NCBI RefSeq assembly: GCF_042767895.1
Contig: NC_091558.1
Coordinates: 37,240,389-37,255,388, forward strand
Direction of reading: 5' to 3'
Source: Penaeus vannamei
Lineage: Eukaryota > Arthropoda > Malacostraca > Decapoda > Penaeidae
Length of the DNA stretch: 15,000 bases
The notes under the pieces are model-generated. The model saw only the letters and a list, made by a program, of their open reading frames with translations. It was not told the DNA's origin and did no database searches. Shown in pieces: positions 1-7,800 of the stretch (the first letter of the stretch is position 1; each line of letters begins with the position of its first letter). A program made the translations under genes and the position numbers.

Positions 1-257
1 AAAGAAAAAGAGGGGGACACACAGTTTTGGTAATAATGATAATGATCATGATGGTAATGATAATAATGATCATGATGATTATGATAATAATGATAATAAT
101 GATGATAATGATCGTGATGACAATGCTAATAATTATCATTGTCATCACGATCATTATCATCATTATCATTATTATCAAAATCATCATGATCATTATTATC
201 ATTACCATCATGATCATTATCATTATTACCAAAACTTGTGTCCCCCTCTTTTTCTTT
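1..257. repeat. Large imperfect palindrome (inverted repeat) truncated by window edge
   Basis: Positions 1-125 are nearly the reverse complement of 137-257, with an ~11-base A/T-rich centre (126-136). Position 1 pairs with 257 and 121 with 141; the drift reflects one 1-base and one 3-base indel plus few mismatches. The arms are GATAAT/ATCATT trinucleotide-like DNA, but the outer ~20 bases (AAAGAAAAAGAGGGGGACAC at 1-20) are non-repetitive and still mirror 238-257. That makes this more than chance pairing of simple sequence. Because pairing is intact at base 1, the inverted duplication may extend beyond the window. A long Ile/Met open frame across it is only a translation of the repeat. Confidence 0.9.
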
Positions 258-334
258 TCCTTTCCATTCACTTTCCCTGGTTCATTAAAATAATCTGCAT
301 TTGACACATTTTGTTTTTCTTTCTTTTCCATCCC

Positions 335-431
<97 letters not shown>

Positions 432-729
432 ACATGCTATCTCTATCTCCCTTTCTCTTTATCGTATTCATTTTCATATTCATCCTTTTCCTTCTATCAT
501 TATAATTACTGTTACAACTAGTTTTATCATCAATGGTTATTATAAATTGCCCAGAAAAGATAAAGTACTTAATAAACAAAATCATGAAGAGGTGTATCTT
601 GATGTCATCAGTACATGAATATATACATCAAATCGTTTATAATTAATTCATAAAATAGCGATGGTTAGGCCTCACAGACAGGCCCAACACCAGGCATACA
701 TCAACAAAACATGATTAGGAACATGCTCT
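241..729 (+). repeat. Partial upstream copy of the repeated unit (copy 0)
   Basis: This stretch aligns in order with 2225-2690 (unit A), 5245-5755 (unit B) and 10890-11395 (unit C). Shared landmarks are the TTCATTAAAATAATCTGC word (282), the (CT)n tract, the ATGCTATCTCTATCTCCC word (434), an AAATTGCCC word (545), a CATGAATATATACATCAAAT word (614) and TAGGCCTCACAGACAGGCC (666). Homology stops at about 729, where the other copies continue with CTTTCTCGAGAACGC but this copy enters the minisatellite. It contains no credible gene; its open frames are Ser-Leu translations of CT. Confidence 0.85.
341..428. repeat. (CT)n microsatellite, copy 0
   Basis: Uninterrupted CT dinucleotides, 44 units. The homologous tracts are at 2321-2381 (A), 5351-5454 (B, interrupted) and 10990-11027 (C, continuing as CA), so the locus varies in length between copies. 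Confidence 0.97.
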
Positions 730-1016
730 AGCGTTATTTAAATAATAATTAGTATTGCCATAAGGACAAGTGCTTTTAAAAATTAACCCTAGCGTTATTA
801 AAATAATCATTAATACCAGAAGTACGAGTGCTTTTTATAATTTCCCTAGCGTTATTAAAACAATCATTATTATTACCATACTTACGAGTGCTTTTTTATA
901 ATTAACCCTAGCGTTATTAAAAATAATCATTATTATTGCCATAAGTATGAGTGCTTTTTATAATTAACCCTAGCGTTATTAAAATAATAATTACTATTAC
1001 CATTAGTAGGAGTGCT
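730..1016 (+). repeat. Minisatellite, ~61-bp unit, about 5 copies
   Basis: Repeats begin with AGCGTTATT at 730, 791, 848, 910 and 972, giving periods of 61, 57, 62 and 62 bases. Each has the pattern AGCGTTATTAAAATAAT, an ATT-rich core, then a GAGTGCT-type word followed by a T/A tail and CCCT. The fifth copy lacks the tail; after GAGTGCT it runs into ATCGTTGCTG, the beginning of the long duplicated unit. The array therefore appears to be a local amplification of the unit's own left edge. Confidence 0.92.
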
Positions 1017-1150
1017 ATCGTTGCTGTTCACATAATCATCTGTGTAAGCGTTGTTACCAGTATTAGTATCATACTATCTTAATTGAACGAATTATCATTA
1101 GATGTCAAGGGATCAATTAAGTGTTTGACCCTTGGCCGTAAACACTGGGG

Positions 1151-1232
1151 CAGCTGTCAGTCACCAGACATCTGTCGTCAGCAAGCAGAAAATGGAGGGC
1201 ACGTGCACAGGTGTGGAGATCCGAGTCACGTG
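1151..1232. promoter_or_regulatory. E-box cluster, unit A copy
   Basis: Within about 80 bases there are CAGCTG (1151-1156), CACGTG (1200-1205), CAGGTG (1208-1213) and CACGTG (1227-1232). The two CACGTG palindromes start 27 bases apart. The same set and spacing is kept in units B and C. CACGTG is the core site of bHLH-ZIP factors of the Myc/Max/USF type. Regulatory function is inference; the block overlaps a 77-codon open frame that is interrupted by a stop in unit B. Confidence 0.35.
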
Positions 1233-1858
1233 ACCGGTGGTACTTGGGTCCTCATTCCTCACTCCTCACCGACCGCGAATGTCTCGAAGGAGGTGTCGGA
1301 TTCGTGGATCGGCTGAGGTAAGGAAATGGCTCATTCGACCCCGATGCACACACATACAAACACTGGAATGAATCTTATCAAGAGGGGAACTTCCACTGAT
1401 AATGGTATGATAATAATTTATCCGTATTAGAGTTAGTGGTACTAGCATTACCTAGTATTATTATAATTTAGACAATTACTTTTTCATTTTTATCTTTATT
1501 ACACCTACAATTACCTATATCAATATTATTGGTGTTATTATAATTGTCATTGTTATCATGACGTATATTGTTGTTATCATCATTATCATTACTAAAATTG
1601 TTACATGTGTTACCATTCTCATCATTGTTGTCATCACCATCGCACTATTATTTTTATCATTATCATAATTGCTACCATAATCATCATCATCACCATCATC
1701 ATTATCATTATTATTACCATTTTTATTATCATTATTATTAAGATTATTATCGTGGATGACTATCTTTACTACAATTAAAGGGCTTGTGTAAAGTAATTAT
1801 CCTGCATTGTTTTTTCCTTGAATATTGGTCAATAATGTATTTTTAGCCTATTCATGCA

Positions 1859-2063
1859 TTTTTTAAAGACCCTCTGGTATCCCCAAAACCCCCATAGCAA
1901 CGCCCTTAGGAACGAAGATGCAAAACATCGGCGATCTTCGGCAATCCCCGGTTGTGACGTCATTCCCAGAACCAGGGAGAACCTTGTTGAATATCGTAAT
2001 ACACACAATAGTGCACCGCAAGTCAAGAATATCACGGAATTGTCCCAATTTCAAGCTATAAAC
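1859..2063 (-). repeat. ~195-bp CRE-containing block, unit A copy
   Basis: A CpG-containing block present in all three units, with a perfect CRE palindrome TGACGTCA at 1955-1962 and an AGCAAC half-site resembling an RFX/X-box at about 1897. On the plus strand a T-run precedes it (6 T here, 20 in B, 17 in C). Read on the minus strand the block would therefore end in an A-tail, as a retroposed sequence would. No tRNA-like A/B boxes were found. Overlapping minus-strand open frames of ~60 codons are probably incidental. Confidence 0.6.
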
Positions 2064-2318
2064 ATTCTTTTGTTAATACATTTTCTCAATTATGGAAAAT
2101 AGGCAAAACCAGAAAAATATATCATAGAAATTTTAGTCAGTCTATTTCGCCCTCTGTCTATGTCTGTCTATCTGTGTATCTCTCATTCTGTGTGTGTGTG
2201 TGTGGATAGAGATATGTGTGCATTCCTCTCTTTTTCTTTTCCATTCCATTCACTTTTCCTGGTTCATTAAAATAATCTGCATTTGACACATTTTGTTTTT
2301 CTTTCTTTTCCATCCTGG

Positions 2319-2320
<2 letters not shown>

Positions 2321-2381
<61 letters not shown>
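2321..2381. repeat. (CT)n microsatellite, unit A
   Basis: About 30 uninterrupted TC dinucleotides at the position homologous to the tracts in copy 0 and units B and C. Confidence 0.97.
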
Positions 2382-2384
<3 letters not shown>

Positions 2385-2942
2385 ACATGCTATCTCTATC
2401 TCCCTTTCTCTTTATCGTATTCTTTTTCATATTCATCCTTTTCTTTCTATTATTATAATTGCTACTACAACTTCAAATGTTTTTATCGTCAATGATTATC
2501 ATAAATTGCCCGGAGAAGATAATGTACATAATAAACAAAGTCATGGAGAGGTGTACCTTGATGTCAGCAGTACATGAATATATACATCAAATCATTCATA
2601 AACAATTCATAAAATAAGCCTTAGTTAGGCCTCACAGATAGGCTCATCATCAGGCACATATCAACAAATCATGAGTAAGAACATGCTTTTCATTACTTTC
2701 TCGAGAACGCTATCATCAGCTGATGTCTGATCCAATATGGATTGATGTACATGGCGATGCTAGTTGTATTACTACACAGAGGTAGGGTAGGTACACCCAA
2801 AAAAACACAACACATAAATACCGATGGACCTCTACTCGCAAATGGATGTAGGCCTGCGTCACAAGAGATTCCTCAGCCTATGGAAATTTTATACAATATA
2901 GAATTGGGATCACACGTTCGACCATCAAAAATATTTAGAAAA

Positions 2943-3185
2943 TCACCATTCATTCAATCTCTTCGGGTCTCGGCGCCACTCCATGTCTGGCTGGTTTGGC
3001 ACAACTTCCACGACATCCACAGCGTCGGTCTCGTGCATGTACGGTCCAACAACCATCAACCCTTGATATTCCTCTTCCAACTCTTCGAACACGTAGGCAC
3101 CCTCTGAAGAACTTATACCAATGTCCTCGTCGGAATAATCCGATGAAACTTCACTTCCGCTGTCATCTCGTAGTGAGTCCGCCAT
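2943..3185 (-). CDS. Acidic ORF / putative first coding exon, copy A
   Basis: An 80-residue frame read from ATG at 3185 to TGA at 2943. The N-terminus is rich in Ser/Asp (MADSLRDDSGSEVSSDYSDE), followed by an acidic EELEEEY segment and a less charged tail ending RRDPKRLNEW. Compared with copy B, by-eye differences are mostly synonymous and the two indels are 6 and 3 bases, keeping frame; this suggests former or present coding constraint. The stop overlaps a weak donor-like GAATG|GTGATT, so it may be exon 1 of a spliced gene. The acidic start, repeated PYMHE/AYVFE-like words and terminal W recall the N-termini of invertebrate P2X7-like proteins, but no downstream WCxCG exon is visible. In this copy the upstream promoter-like block is deleted about 40 bases above the ATG. 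Function unassigned. Confidence 0.5.
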   Translation of the reverse strand: MADSLRDDSGSEVSSDYSDEDIGISSSEGAYVFEELEEEYQGLMVVGPYMHETDAVDVVEVVPNQPDMEWRRDPKRLNEW

Positions 3186-3675
3186 GTACAATGTACTGAA
3201 TGCACAGAATGCTGTGATCGTGTTCTGAGAGTTAACTATTTGAACAAGTTAGCAAGACAAGTAGTACAGGGTGTGTAGATTATATACCTTATTACAGTAC
3301 ACGATTCAGCATACATGTATTTTCCAGGATACCAGATGCTTCCGGGCAGTCTGCCTGGATCATAAGTAATGACTAGATACAGCTGAAATACTGAAGATGC
3401 AGGAACTTGCACCCAAGAACATGATTGGCGTTTGGTGAGGGTATATGAAAGCTGGTGAGGATGATAAAAGCTCGCCTTTCAAACGTAGAATTTGACTCAT
3501 TGAACATTTATTAAAATTATTATTATTACCATTAGTAGGAGTGCTGTCGTTGCTGTTCACATAATCATCTGTGTAAGCGTTGTTACCAATATTAGTATCA
3601 CACTATGTTCAACGAATTATTATTAGATGTCAGGGGACCACTTAAGTGTTTGACCCTTGGCCGTAAACACTGAGG

Positions 3676-3757
3676 CAGCTGTCAGTCACCAGACACCTGT
3701 CATCACCAAGCAGAAATTGGAAGGCACGTGCACAGGTGTGAAGATCCGAGTCACGTG
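3676..3757. promoter_or_regulatory. E-box cluster, unit B copy
   Basis: CAGCTG at 3676-3681 and CACGTG at 3725-3730 and 3752-3757, with an intervening CAGGTG. The 27-base spacing of the CACGTG pair equals that in units A and C. Confidence 0.35.
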
Positions 3758-4386
3758 ACCAGTCGACGTACTTGGGTCCTCAATCCTCACCGACCACGAA
3801 TGTGTCGAAGGTGTCGTATTCGTGGTTCGGCTGAGGTAAGGAAATGGCTCATTCGACCCGACGCACACACATACGCACATACAAACACTTGAATGAACCT
3901 TAACAAGAGGGGAAGTACCACTTGTTTTTTTCTCACTATTTCATGATCTTTATCATTGCGATGATGATGATTATTATTATTACCATTATTAGTATTAGTA
4001 TCATTATCATTTTAGTATCCTTATTATCATTTCTATTATTATAATATTTGGTATTGTTTTTATCATTATTATCTTTATCATCATTATTGTTATTATCTTC
4101 ACCATTCTCACTGTTTATTACTATTATCGCTATCAAAATCAACCGTGACATTTTCTGCCTTATCATTAACATTATTAATATCACTTTAGTTATCACTTTT
4201 ATTGTCACCAATCATAACTCTTATCTTAATTAATCTATCTTACTATTACCATCATCATTATACCCATTAGCAGCAACAGAAGTAATAGCAATAGCAATAG
4301 CAATGCGGAGTTGCATATAGTCATTACTGTTGTTAATGTGTTTGCTGTTCCTTTGTATTATCATTATTTTGAGTACTCTCCTTTAT

Positions 4387-4412
4387 ACCATTATCATCGT
4401 TATGATAATGGT
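4387..4412. repeat. Perfect hairpin, 11-bp arms, 4-base loop (unit B)
   Basis: ACCATTATCAT (4387-4397), loop CGTT, then the exact reverse complement (4402-4412). The same hairpin is in unit C at 10016-10041. The unit A deletion ends inside the right arm of this hairpin (equivalent to 4404). Confidence 0.8.
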
Positions 4413-4875
4413 TTATCCGTAATAGAGTTAGTGGTACTAGCATTACCTAGTATTATGATAATTTAGACAATTACTTTTTCATTGTTATCTTTATTACACA
4501 TACCATTACATATATCATTATTATTGGTATCATTATAATTGTCATTGTTATCATGACGTGTATTGTTATCATTATTATTACTAAAATTATTACTGATCTT
4601 GTTACCATTCTCATCATTGTTGTCATCACCATCACACTATTATTTTTACCATTATCATAATTGTTACCATAATCATCACCATCATCATCACCATCATCAT
4701 TATCACTATTATTACCATTTTATTATCATTATTATTACCATTTTTATTATCATTATTATTAACATTATTATCGTGGATGACTATCTTTACTACTATTAAA
4801 GGGCTTATGTAAAATAATTATCCTGCATTGTTTTTTCCTTGAATATTGGTCAATAATGCTCAGCCTATTCATGCA

Positions 4876-5095
4876 TTTTTTTTTTTTTTTTTTTTGAAAG
4901 ACCCCCTGGTATCCCCAAAACCCCCATAGCAACGCCCTTAGGAACGAAGATGCAAAACATCGGCGATCTTCGGCAATCCCCGGTTGTGACGTCATTCCCA
5001 GAACCAGAGAGAACCTTGTTGAATAGCGTAACACACACAATAGTGCACCGCAAGTCAAGAATATCACGGAATTGTCCCAATTTCAAGCTATAAAC
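4876..5095 (-). repeat. ~195-bp CRE-containing block with homopolymer tail, unit B copy
   Basis: Homologue of 1859-2063. It begins with 20 T (4876-4895) and carries TGACGTCA at 4987-4994. Within the minus-strand frame ...VLRYSTRFSLVLG..., the first three differences from unit A are synonymous, but unit C differs mostly by replacements, so coding is not supported overall. A short A-run (about 5102-5111) follows on the plus strand. Confidence 0.6.
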
Positions 5096-5346
5096 AACAT
5101 TAAAAAAAAAATCTCAATTATGCAAAATAAGCAAAAATATATCGTAGGAATTTTAATCTGTCAGTTTATTTCTCCCTCTGTCTATGTCTGTCTATCTGTG
5201 TATCTCTCATTTTCTGTGTGTGTGTGTGTGGATAGAGAGATGTGTGTGTCCCTCTCTTTTTCTTTACCTTTCCATTCACTTTTCCTGGTTCATTAAAATA
5301 ATCTGCATTTGACACATTTTATTTTTCTTTCTTTTCCATCCCTGGC

Positions 5347-5350
<4 letters not shown>

Positions 5351-5440
<90 letters not shown>

Positions 5441-5454
5441 TTCTTTCTCTCTTT
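5351..5454. repeat. (CT)n microsatellite, unit B, interrupted
   Basis: About 100 bases of CT with a few TTT interruptions in the last third. Same locus as 341-428, 2321-2381 and 10990-11027. Confidence 0.95.
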
Positions 5455-6020
5455 CACATGCTATCTCTATCTCCCTTTCTCTTTATCGTATTCTTTTTCA
5501 TATTCATCCTTTTCCTTCTATCCTCATAATTACTACTACAACTTCAGCTGTTTTTATTGTCAATGGTTATCATAAATTGCCCTGAGAAGATAAAGTACAT
5601 AAACAAAATCATGAAGAGGTGCATCTTGATGTCATCAGTACATGAATATATACATCAAATCATTTGTATACAATTCATAAAATAAGTGATGGATAGGCCT
5701 CACAGTCAGGCCTATCATCAGGTACATATCAACAAAACATGATTAGGAACATGCTCTTCAGTACTTTCTCGAGAACGCTATCATCAGCTGATGTCTGATC
5801 CAATACTGATTGATGTACATGGCAATGTACAGTTGTATTACTACACAAAGGTAGAGTAGGTACACCCCAAAAAAACACAACACAGATAAATACCGATGGA
5901 CCACTCTCGAATGGATGTAGGCCTGCCCCATGGGTGCAGGCAAGAGATTGCTCAGCCTAAGGAAATTTTGTACCATATAGAAGCGGGATCACACGTTCGA
6001 CCATAAAAATATTTAGAAAA

Positions 6021-6272
6021 TCACCATTCATTCAATCTCTTCGGGTCTCGGCGCCACTCCATGTCTGGCTGGTTTGGCACAACTTCCACGACATCCACAG
6101 CGTCGGTCTCGTGCATGTACGGTCCAACAACCATCAACCCTTGATATTCCTTTTCTTCCAACTCTTCGAAGACGTAGGCACCCTCTGAAGAACTTATACC
6201 AATGCCTTCGTCGGAATAATCCGATGAAACTTCACTTCCGCTATCATCTCGTAGTGAGTGTGAGTCCGCCAT
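6021..6272 (-). CDS. Acidic ORF / putative first coding exon, copy B (most intact)
   Basis: An 83-residue frame from ATG at 6272 to TGA at 6021. It matches copy A except for an inserted His-Ser near the N-terminus, an inserted Lys in the acidic stretch and one Asp-to-Gly change; the remaining nucleotide differences noticed are synonymous. The Ser/Asp/Glu-rich N-terminal half has no signal peptide or membrane segment and would be predicted to be disordered. This is the only copy with both an open frame and the E2F/CRE block 5' of it (6319-6358, about 50-90 bases above the ATG). As in copy A it may be a first exon with a donor at the stop (GAATG|GTGATT), possibly of a P2X7-like gene; that link is weak. 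Coding status is probable, function unknown. Confidence 0.55.
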   Translation of the reverse strand: MADSHSLRDDSGSEVSSDYSDEGIGISSSEGAYVFEELEEKEYQGLMVVGPYMHETDAVDVVEVVPNQPDMEWRRDPKRLNEW

Positions 6273-6318
6273 GTACAATGTATTGAATGCAGAGAATGCT
6301 GTGATCGTGTTCTGGAAT

Positions 6319-6358
6319 TGACGTCACACATCCGGGTTCCGGGATTTTCGCGGGAAAA
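6319..6358 (-). promoter_or_regulatory. Promoter-like block with CRE, ETS-like and E2F sites (unit B)
   Basis: A perfect CRE TGACGTCA (6319-6326), a CATCCGGG/TTCCGGGA pair resembling ETS sites (about 6329-6344) and TTTTCGCGGGAAAA (6345-6358), a near-palindromic E2F site that contains TTTCCCGC on the minus strand. It is a small CpG-bearing island in AT-rich DNA, directly 5' of the minus-strand acidic ORF, and is identical in unit C. E2F, CREB/ATF and ETS sites are typical of TATA-less proliferation-type promoters. Unit A lacks it. Use as a promoter is inference, and it could be bidirectional. Confidence 0.5.
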
Positions 6359-6601
6359 TATAACTTGACTTCGGAAAATGGAAATAGATCAATAATTTCT
6401 CAATTTTGTGGAATTATTTTCTGATTTCCTTTTTTACTGATAGTAGAGAGATGGATTGCGAGCTATCTTTTTCCTATTTAAAATTTTCAGTTGATACTTC
6501 ACATAAGCCCTAAAAATCGTTTTTCAAATTGATAAAAGTGAAATTAGTATGATTTCCTCAGGACCACTAGTAATTGACCGATAACTTTCTAAACATGAAT
6601 T

Positions 6602-6726
6602 TTCACGAATTCATCACTTCATCTGACCTTCCTCGTGTTCCCCGCGCAGCACCAGCACCTGTGCCTCCAACACGCCCTCTGGTGTGCATGCTTTTCTCAT
6701 CATTTTATCCCGCCTTTCTTTATGCT
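6602..6726. other. 125-bp block identical between units B and C
   Basis: By eye there is no difference between 6602-6726 and 12232-12356, whereas the adjoining sequence differs every 10-20 bases and has indels. It includes a plus-strand acceptor-like TTCCCCGCGCAG (about 6638-6649) and most of a short minus-strand frame (6614-6781). Whether it is an exon, a regulatory element or a gene-conversion tract cannot be settled here. Confidence 0.6.
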
Positions 6727-6781
6727 GCCCATGATCCACTGGCTTGTTGAAAGGAGGAGAGACCTTCATGAGGGAATTCAT
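6614..6781 (-). CDS. Short hydrophilic ORF, doubtful exon candidate (unit B)
   Basis: A 55-residue minus-strand frame from ATG at 6781 to TGA at 6614, too short for routine ORF lists. It has a charged centre (KERRDKMMRK) and an acidic C-terminus (RGEHEEGQMK). A pyrimidine-rich CTCTCCTCCTTTCAAC followed by AAG/CCAG lies within it and could be a splice acceptor; GAAG|GTCAG near the end is donor-like. The unit C version begins at the internal Met (51 residues) and has five replacements and no synonymous changes, which does not support selection. Unrecognised; may be non-coding. Confidence 0.15.
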   Translation of the reverse strand: MNSLMKVSPPFNKPVDHGQHKERRDKMMRKACTPEGVLEAQVLVLRGEHEEGQMK

Positions 6782-6805
6782 ATCTTTTGCATCACAAATT
6801 TCTCA

Positions 6806-6838
<33 letters not shown>

Positions 6839-6849
6839 CTATCTCTATC

Positions 6850-6891
<42 letters not shown>

Positions 6892-6937
6892 CCTCTCAAT
6901 CTTTCCATCTTTATCTCTTTCTCTCTTTCAATCTCTC

Positions 6938-7029
<92 letters not shown>
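6806..7029. repeat. Compound (CT)n / (ATCT)n microsatellite, unit B
   Basis: CT, then ATCT tetranucleotides (about 6821-6870), CT, a degenerate interval (6891-6942) and CT again (6943-7029). The homologous locus in unit C is only 38 bases (12433-12470). Confidence 0.95.
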
Positions 7030-7032
<3 letters not shown>

Positions 7033-7041
7033 CGTACTCAC

Positions 7042-7185
7042 AGGCGTAGAACGTGTCCACTGAACGCCCCTCTGACGAAGGCGATTCTGTGACTCTGGTG
7101 TTTCCTCTTTCATCCACTCATGAGTATGGGCGGCGGTGAGGTACCCCAGATCCTCTCGTGGCTCTGTAACTCTTCTCTCTTCGTG
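7042..7185 (-). CDS. Candidate internal exon with GTGAGT donor (unit B)
   Basis: On the minus strand a 48-codon frame is open from just after TAA (7186-7188) to a strong donor, CCT|GTGAGT (donor bases 7041-7036). The peptide is hydrophilic and ends with QRGVQWTRSTP. The same frame and donor are intact in unit C (12483-12626), without indels but with about five replacements against two synonymous changes, so selection is not shown. No convincing acceptor lies upstream: TTACAG at about 7169 is preceded by purines and is not kept in C. The adjacent (GA)n tract would be intronic. Unrecognised and doubtful. Confidence 0.2.
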
Positions 7186-7346
7186 TTATTAATGTAATTC
7201 AAGGTATAAGGACATTCGGTGAGGGCGTGGCATCGGAGCCTCGACGTCGGAGCACTATGTGTGCTATTCTGCTATGGTGCTGGGTGTCATGGCAAGTGCC
7301 AATGCCTTTCATGACAGGGGGTGCGCACTGTGATAGCTCTCTAGCT

Positions 7347-7671
7347 GTTGAAGTAGCGGCCAAACCTTGGAAACTACATGTACACAGATAGACGTATAGT
7401 AGTGTATTTTTAAGGCATTGCTCCCACGCATACGATTTTTCTGCCTTTCTTGAGTTATTTGTGGTATCACATCAGGAGGTCCTGCTACCCTCTGTCTATC
7501 TATCAGTCCGTCTGTCTTTCTATCTATCTATTGTCTATCTATGCTTCTTAACTCTGGAGACTCGAAGACTGTTCCGTCTGGCAACGTGGTCTGCCACAGC
7601 CTTGGACTTGTTACCTTCCTCTCCTGGCTGTTGCGTGAGCAACAAGCTTGCAATGATTGTGTACGGTACGG
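7347..7671. other. ~325-bp segment present in unit B, absent from unit C
   Basis: Unit C passes directly from CTCTCTAGCT to CCCAGAATCAC (about 12795), whereas B has ~325 bases between the same flanks. The segment contains TCTG/TCTA tetranucleotide tracts (about 7491-7542) and two CGGCC words close to its ends. No clear target-site duplication or terminal repeat is visible, so insertion in B and deletion in C are equally possible. Confidence 0.7.
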
Positions 7672-7800
7672 CCAGAATCACATCTGTTCAGGGCTCAGAG
7701 ATCAAGCATTCTACGACCTCTTTTGACTCCCTCTACTTCCACTGTTTCCCTATGCTCTCCCTGGGCCTACAGGATTCCTAATGATTCTATTACTCGCCTA

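Larger units (their letters stand above)
976..3507 (+). repeat. Tandem duplication unit A (shortest copy)
   Basis: First of three direct copies. It starts at the ATTAAAATAAT word in the last minisatellite repeat and ends where GACTCATTGAAC meets the next ATTAAAATTATT. Relative to unit B it lacks about 481 bp (B 3923-4403, junction at A 1397/1398) and about 2.55 kb (B ~6315-8865, junction at A ~3227). Outside those gaps the order of landmarks is identical. The stretch 1240-1850 holds ATT/ATC-rich sequence with no gene visible. Confidence 0.9.

Noticed and set aside
27..293. Ile/Met-rich 88-codon frame and similar Ile-rich frames at 3936-4211 and 9586-9843
   Set aside because: Translation of ATT/ATC/ATG simple sequence; the first lies entirely across the palindrome.
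301..618. Long Ser-Leu open frames over the CT tracts (also at 2283, 5309, 6635, 10950) and Arg-Glu frames on the other strand
   Set aside because: They are translations of dinucleotide repeats, open in several frames at once, with lengths tracking microsatellite length.
730..1016. CRISPR-like array
   Set aside because: The whole ~61-bp period is repeated, with no unique spacers, and the context is eukaryotic; it is a minisatellite.
1083..1316. Cys/His-containing 77-codon frame, longer in unit C (9254-9544)
   Set aside because: A stop (TGG to TGA) breaks it in unit B and the copies shift frame after the E-box pair; the Cys/His pattern matches no finger type I know.
1829..2054. Minus-strand frames in the CRE-containing block (MTSQPG... 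and MKLGQFRDIL...)
   Set aside because: A-B differences in one frame are mostly synonymous, but unit C shows mainly replacements and the frame ends in the homopolymer tail; overall not distinguishable from chance.
1859..2063. tRNA-derived SINE
   Set aside because: The A-tail is suggestive, but no convincing A-box or B-box was found on either strand; only a weak GGTTCTGGGAATG match.
2742..3107. 121-codon plus-strand frame antisense to the acidic ORF, and MAQLPRHPQRR... frames at 2996, 6074 and 11709
   Set aside because: Shadows of the acidic minus-strand ORF; 3-base indels and synonymous sites favour the minus-strand reading.
3236..3478. Minus-strand frame ...YLVITYDPGRLPGSIWYPGKY... near the end of each unit
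   Set aside because: It looks protein-like, but unit B has an in-frame TGA in its 5' part, unit C has a 1-base deletion, and replacements are as frequent as expected without selection.
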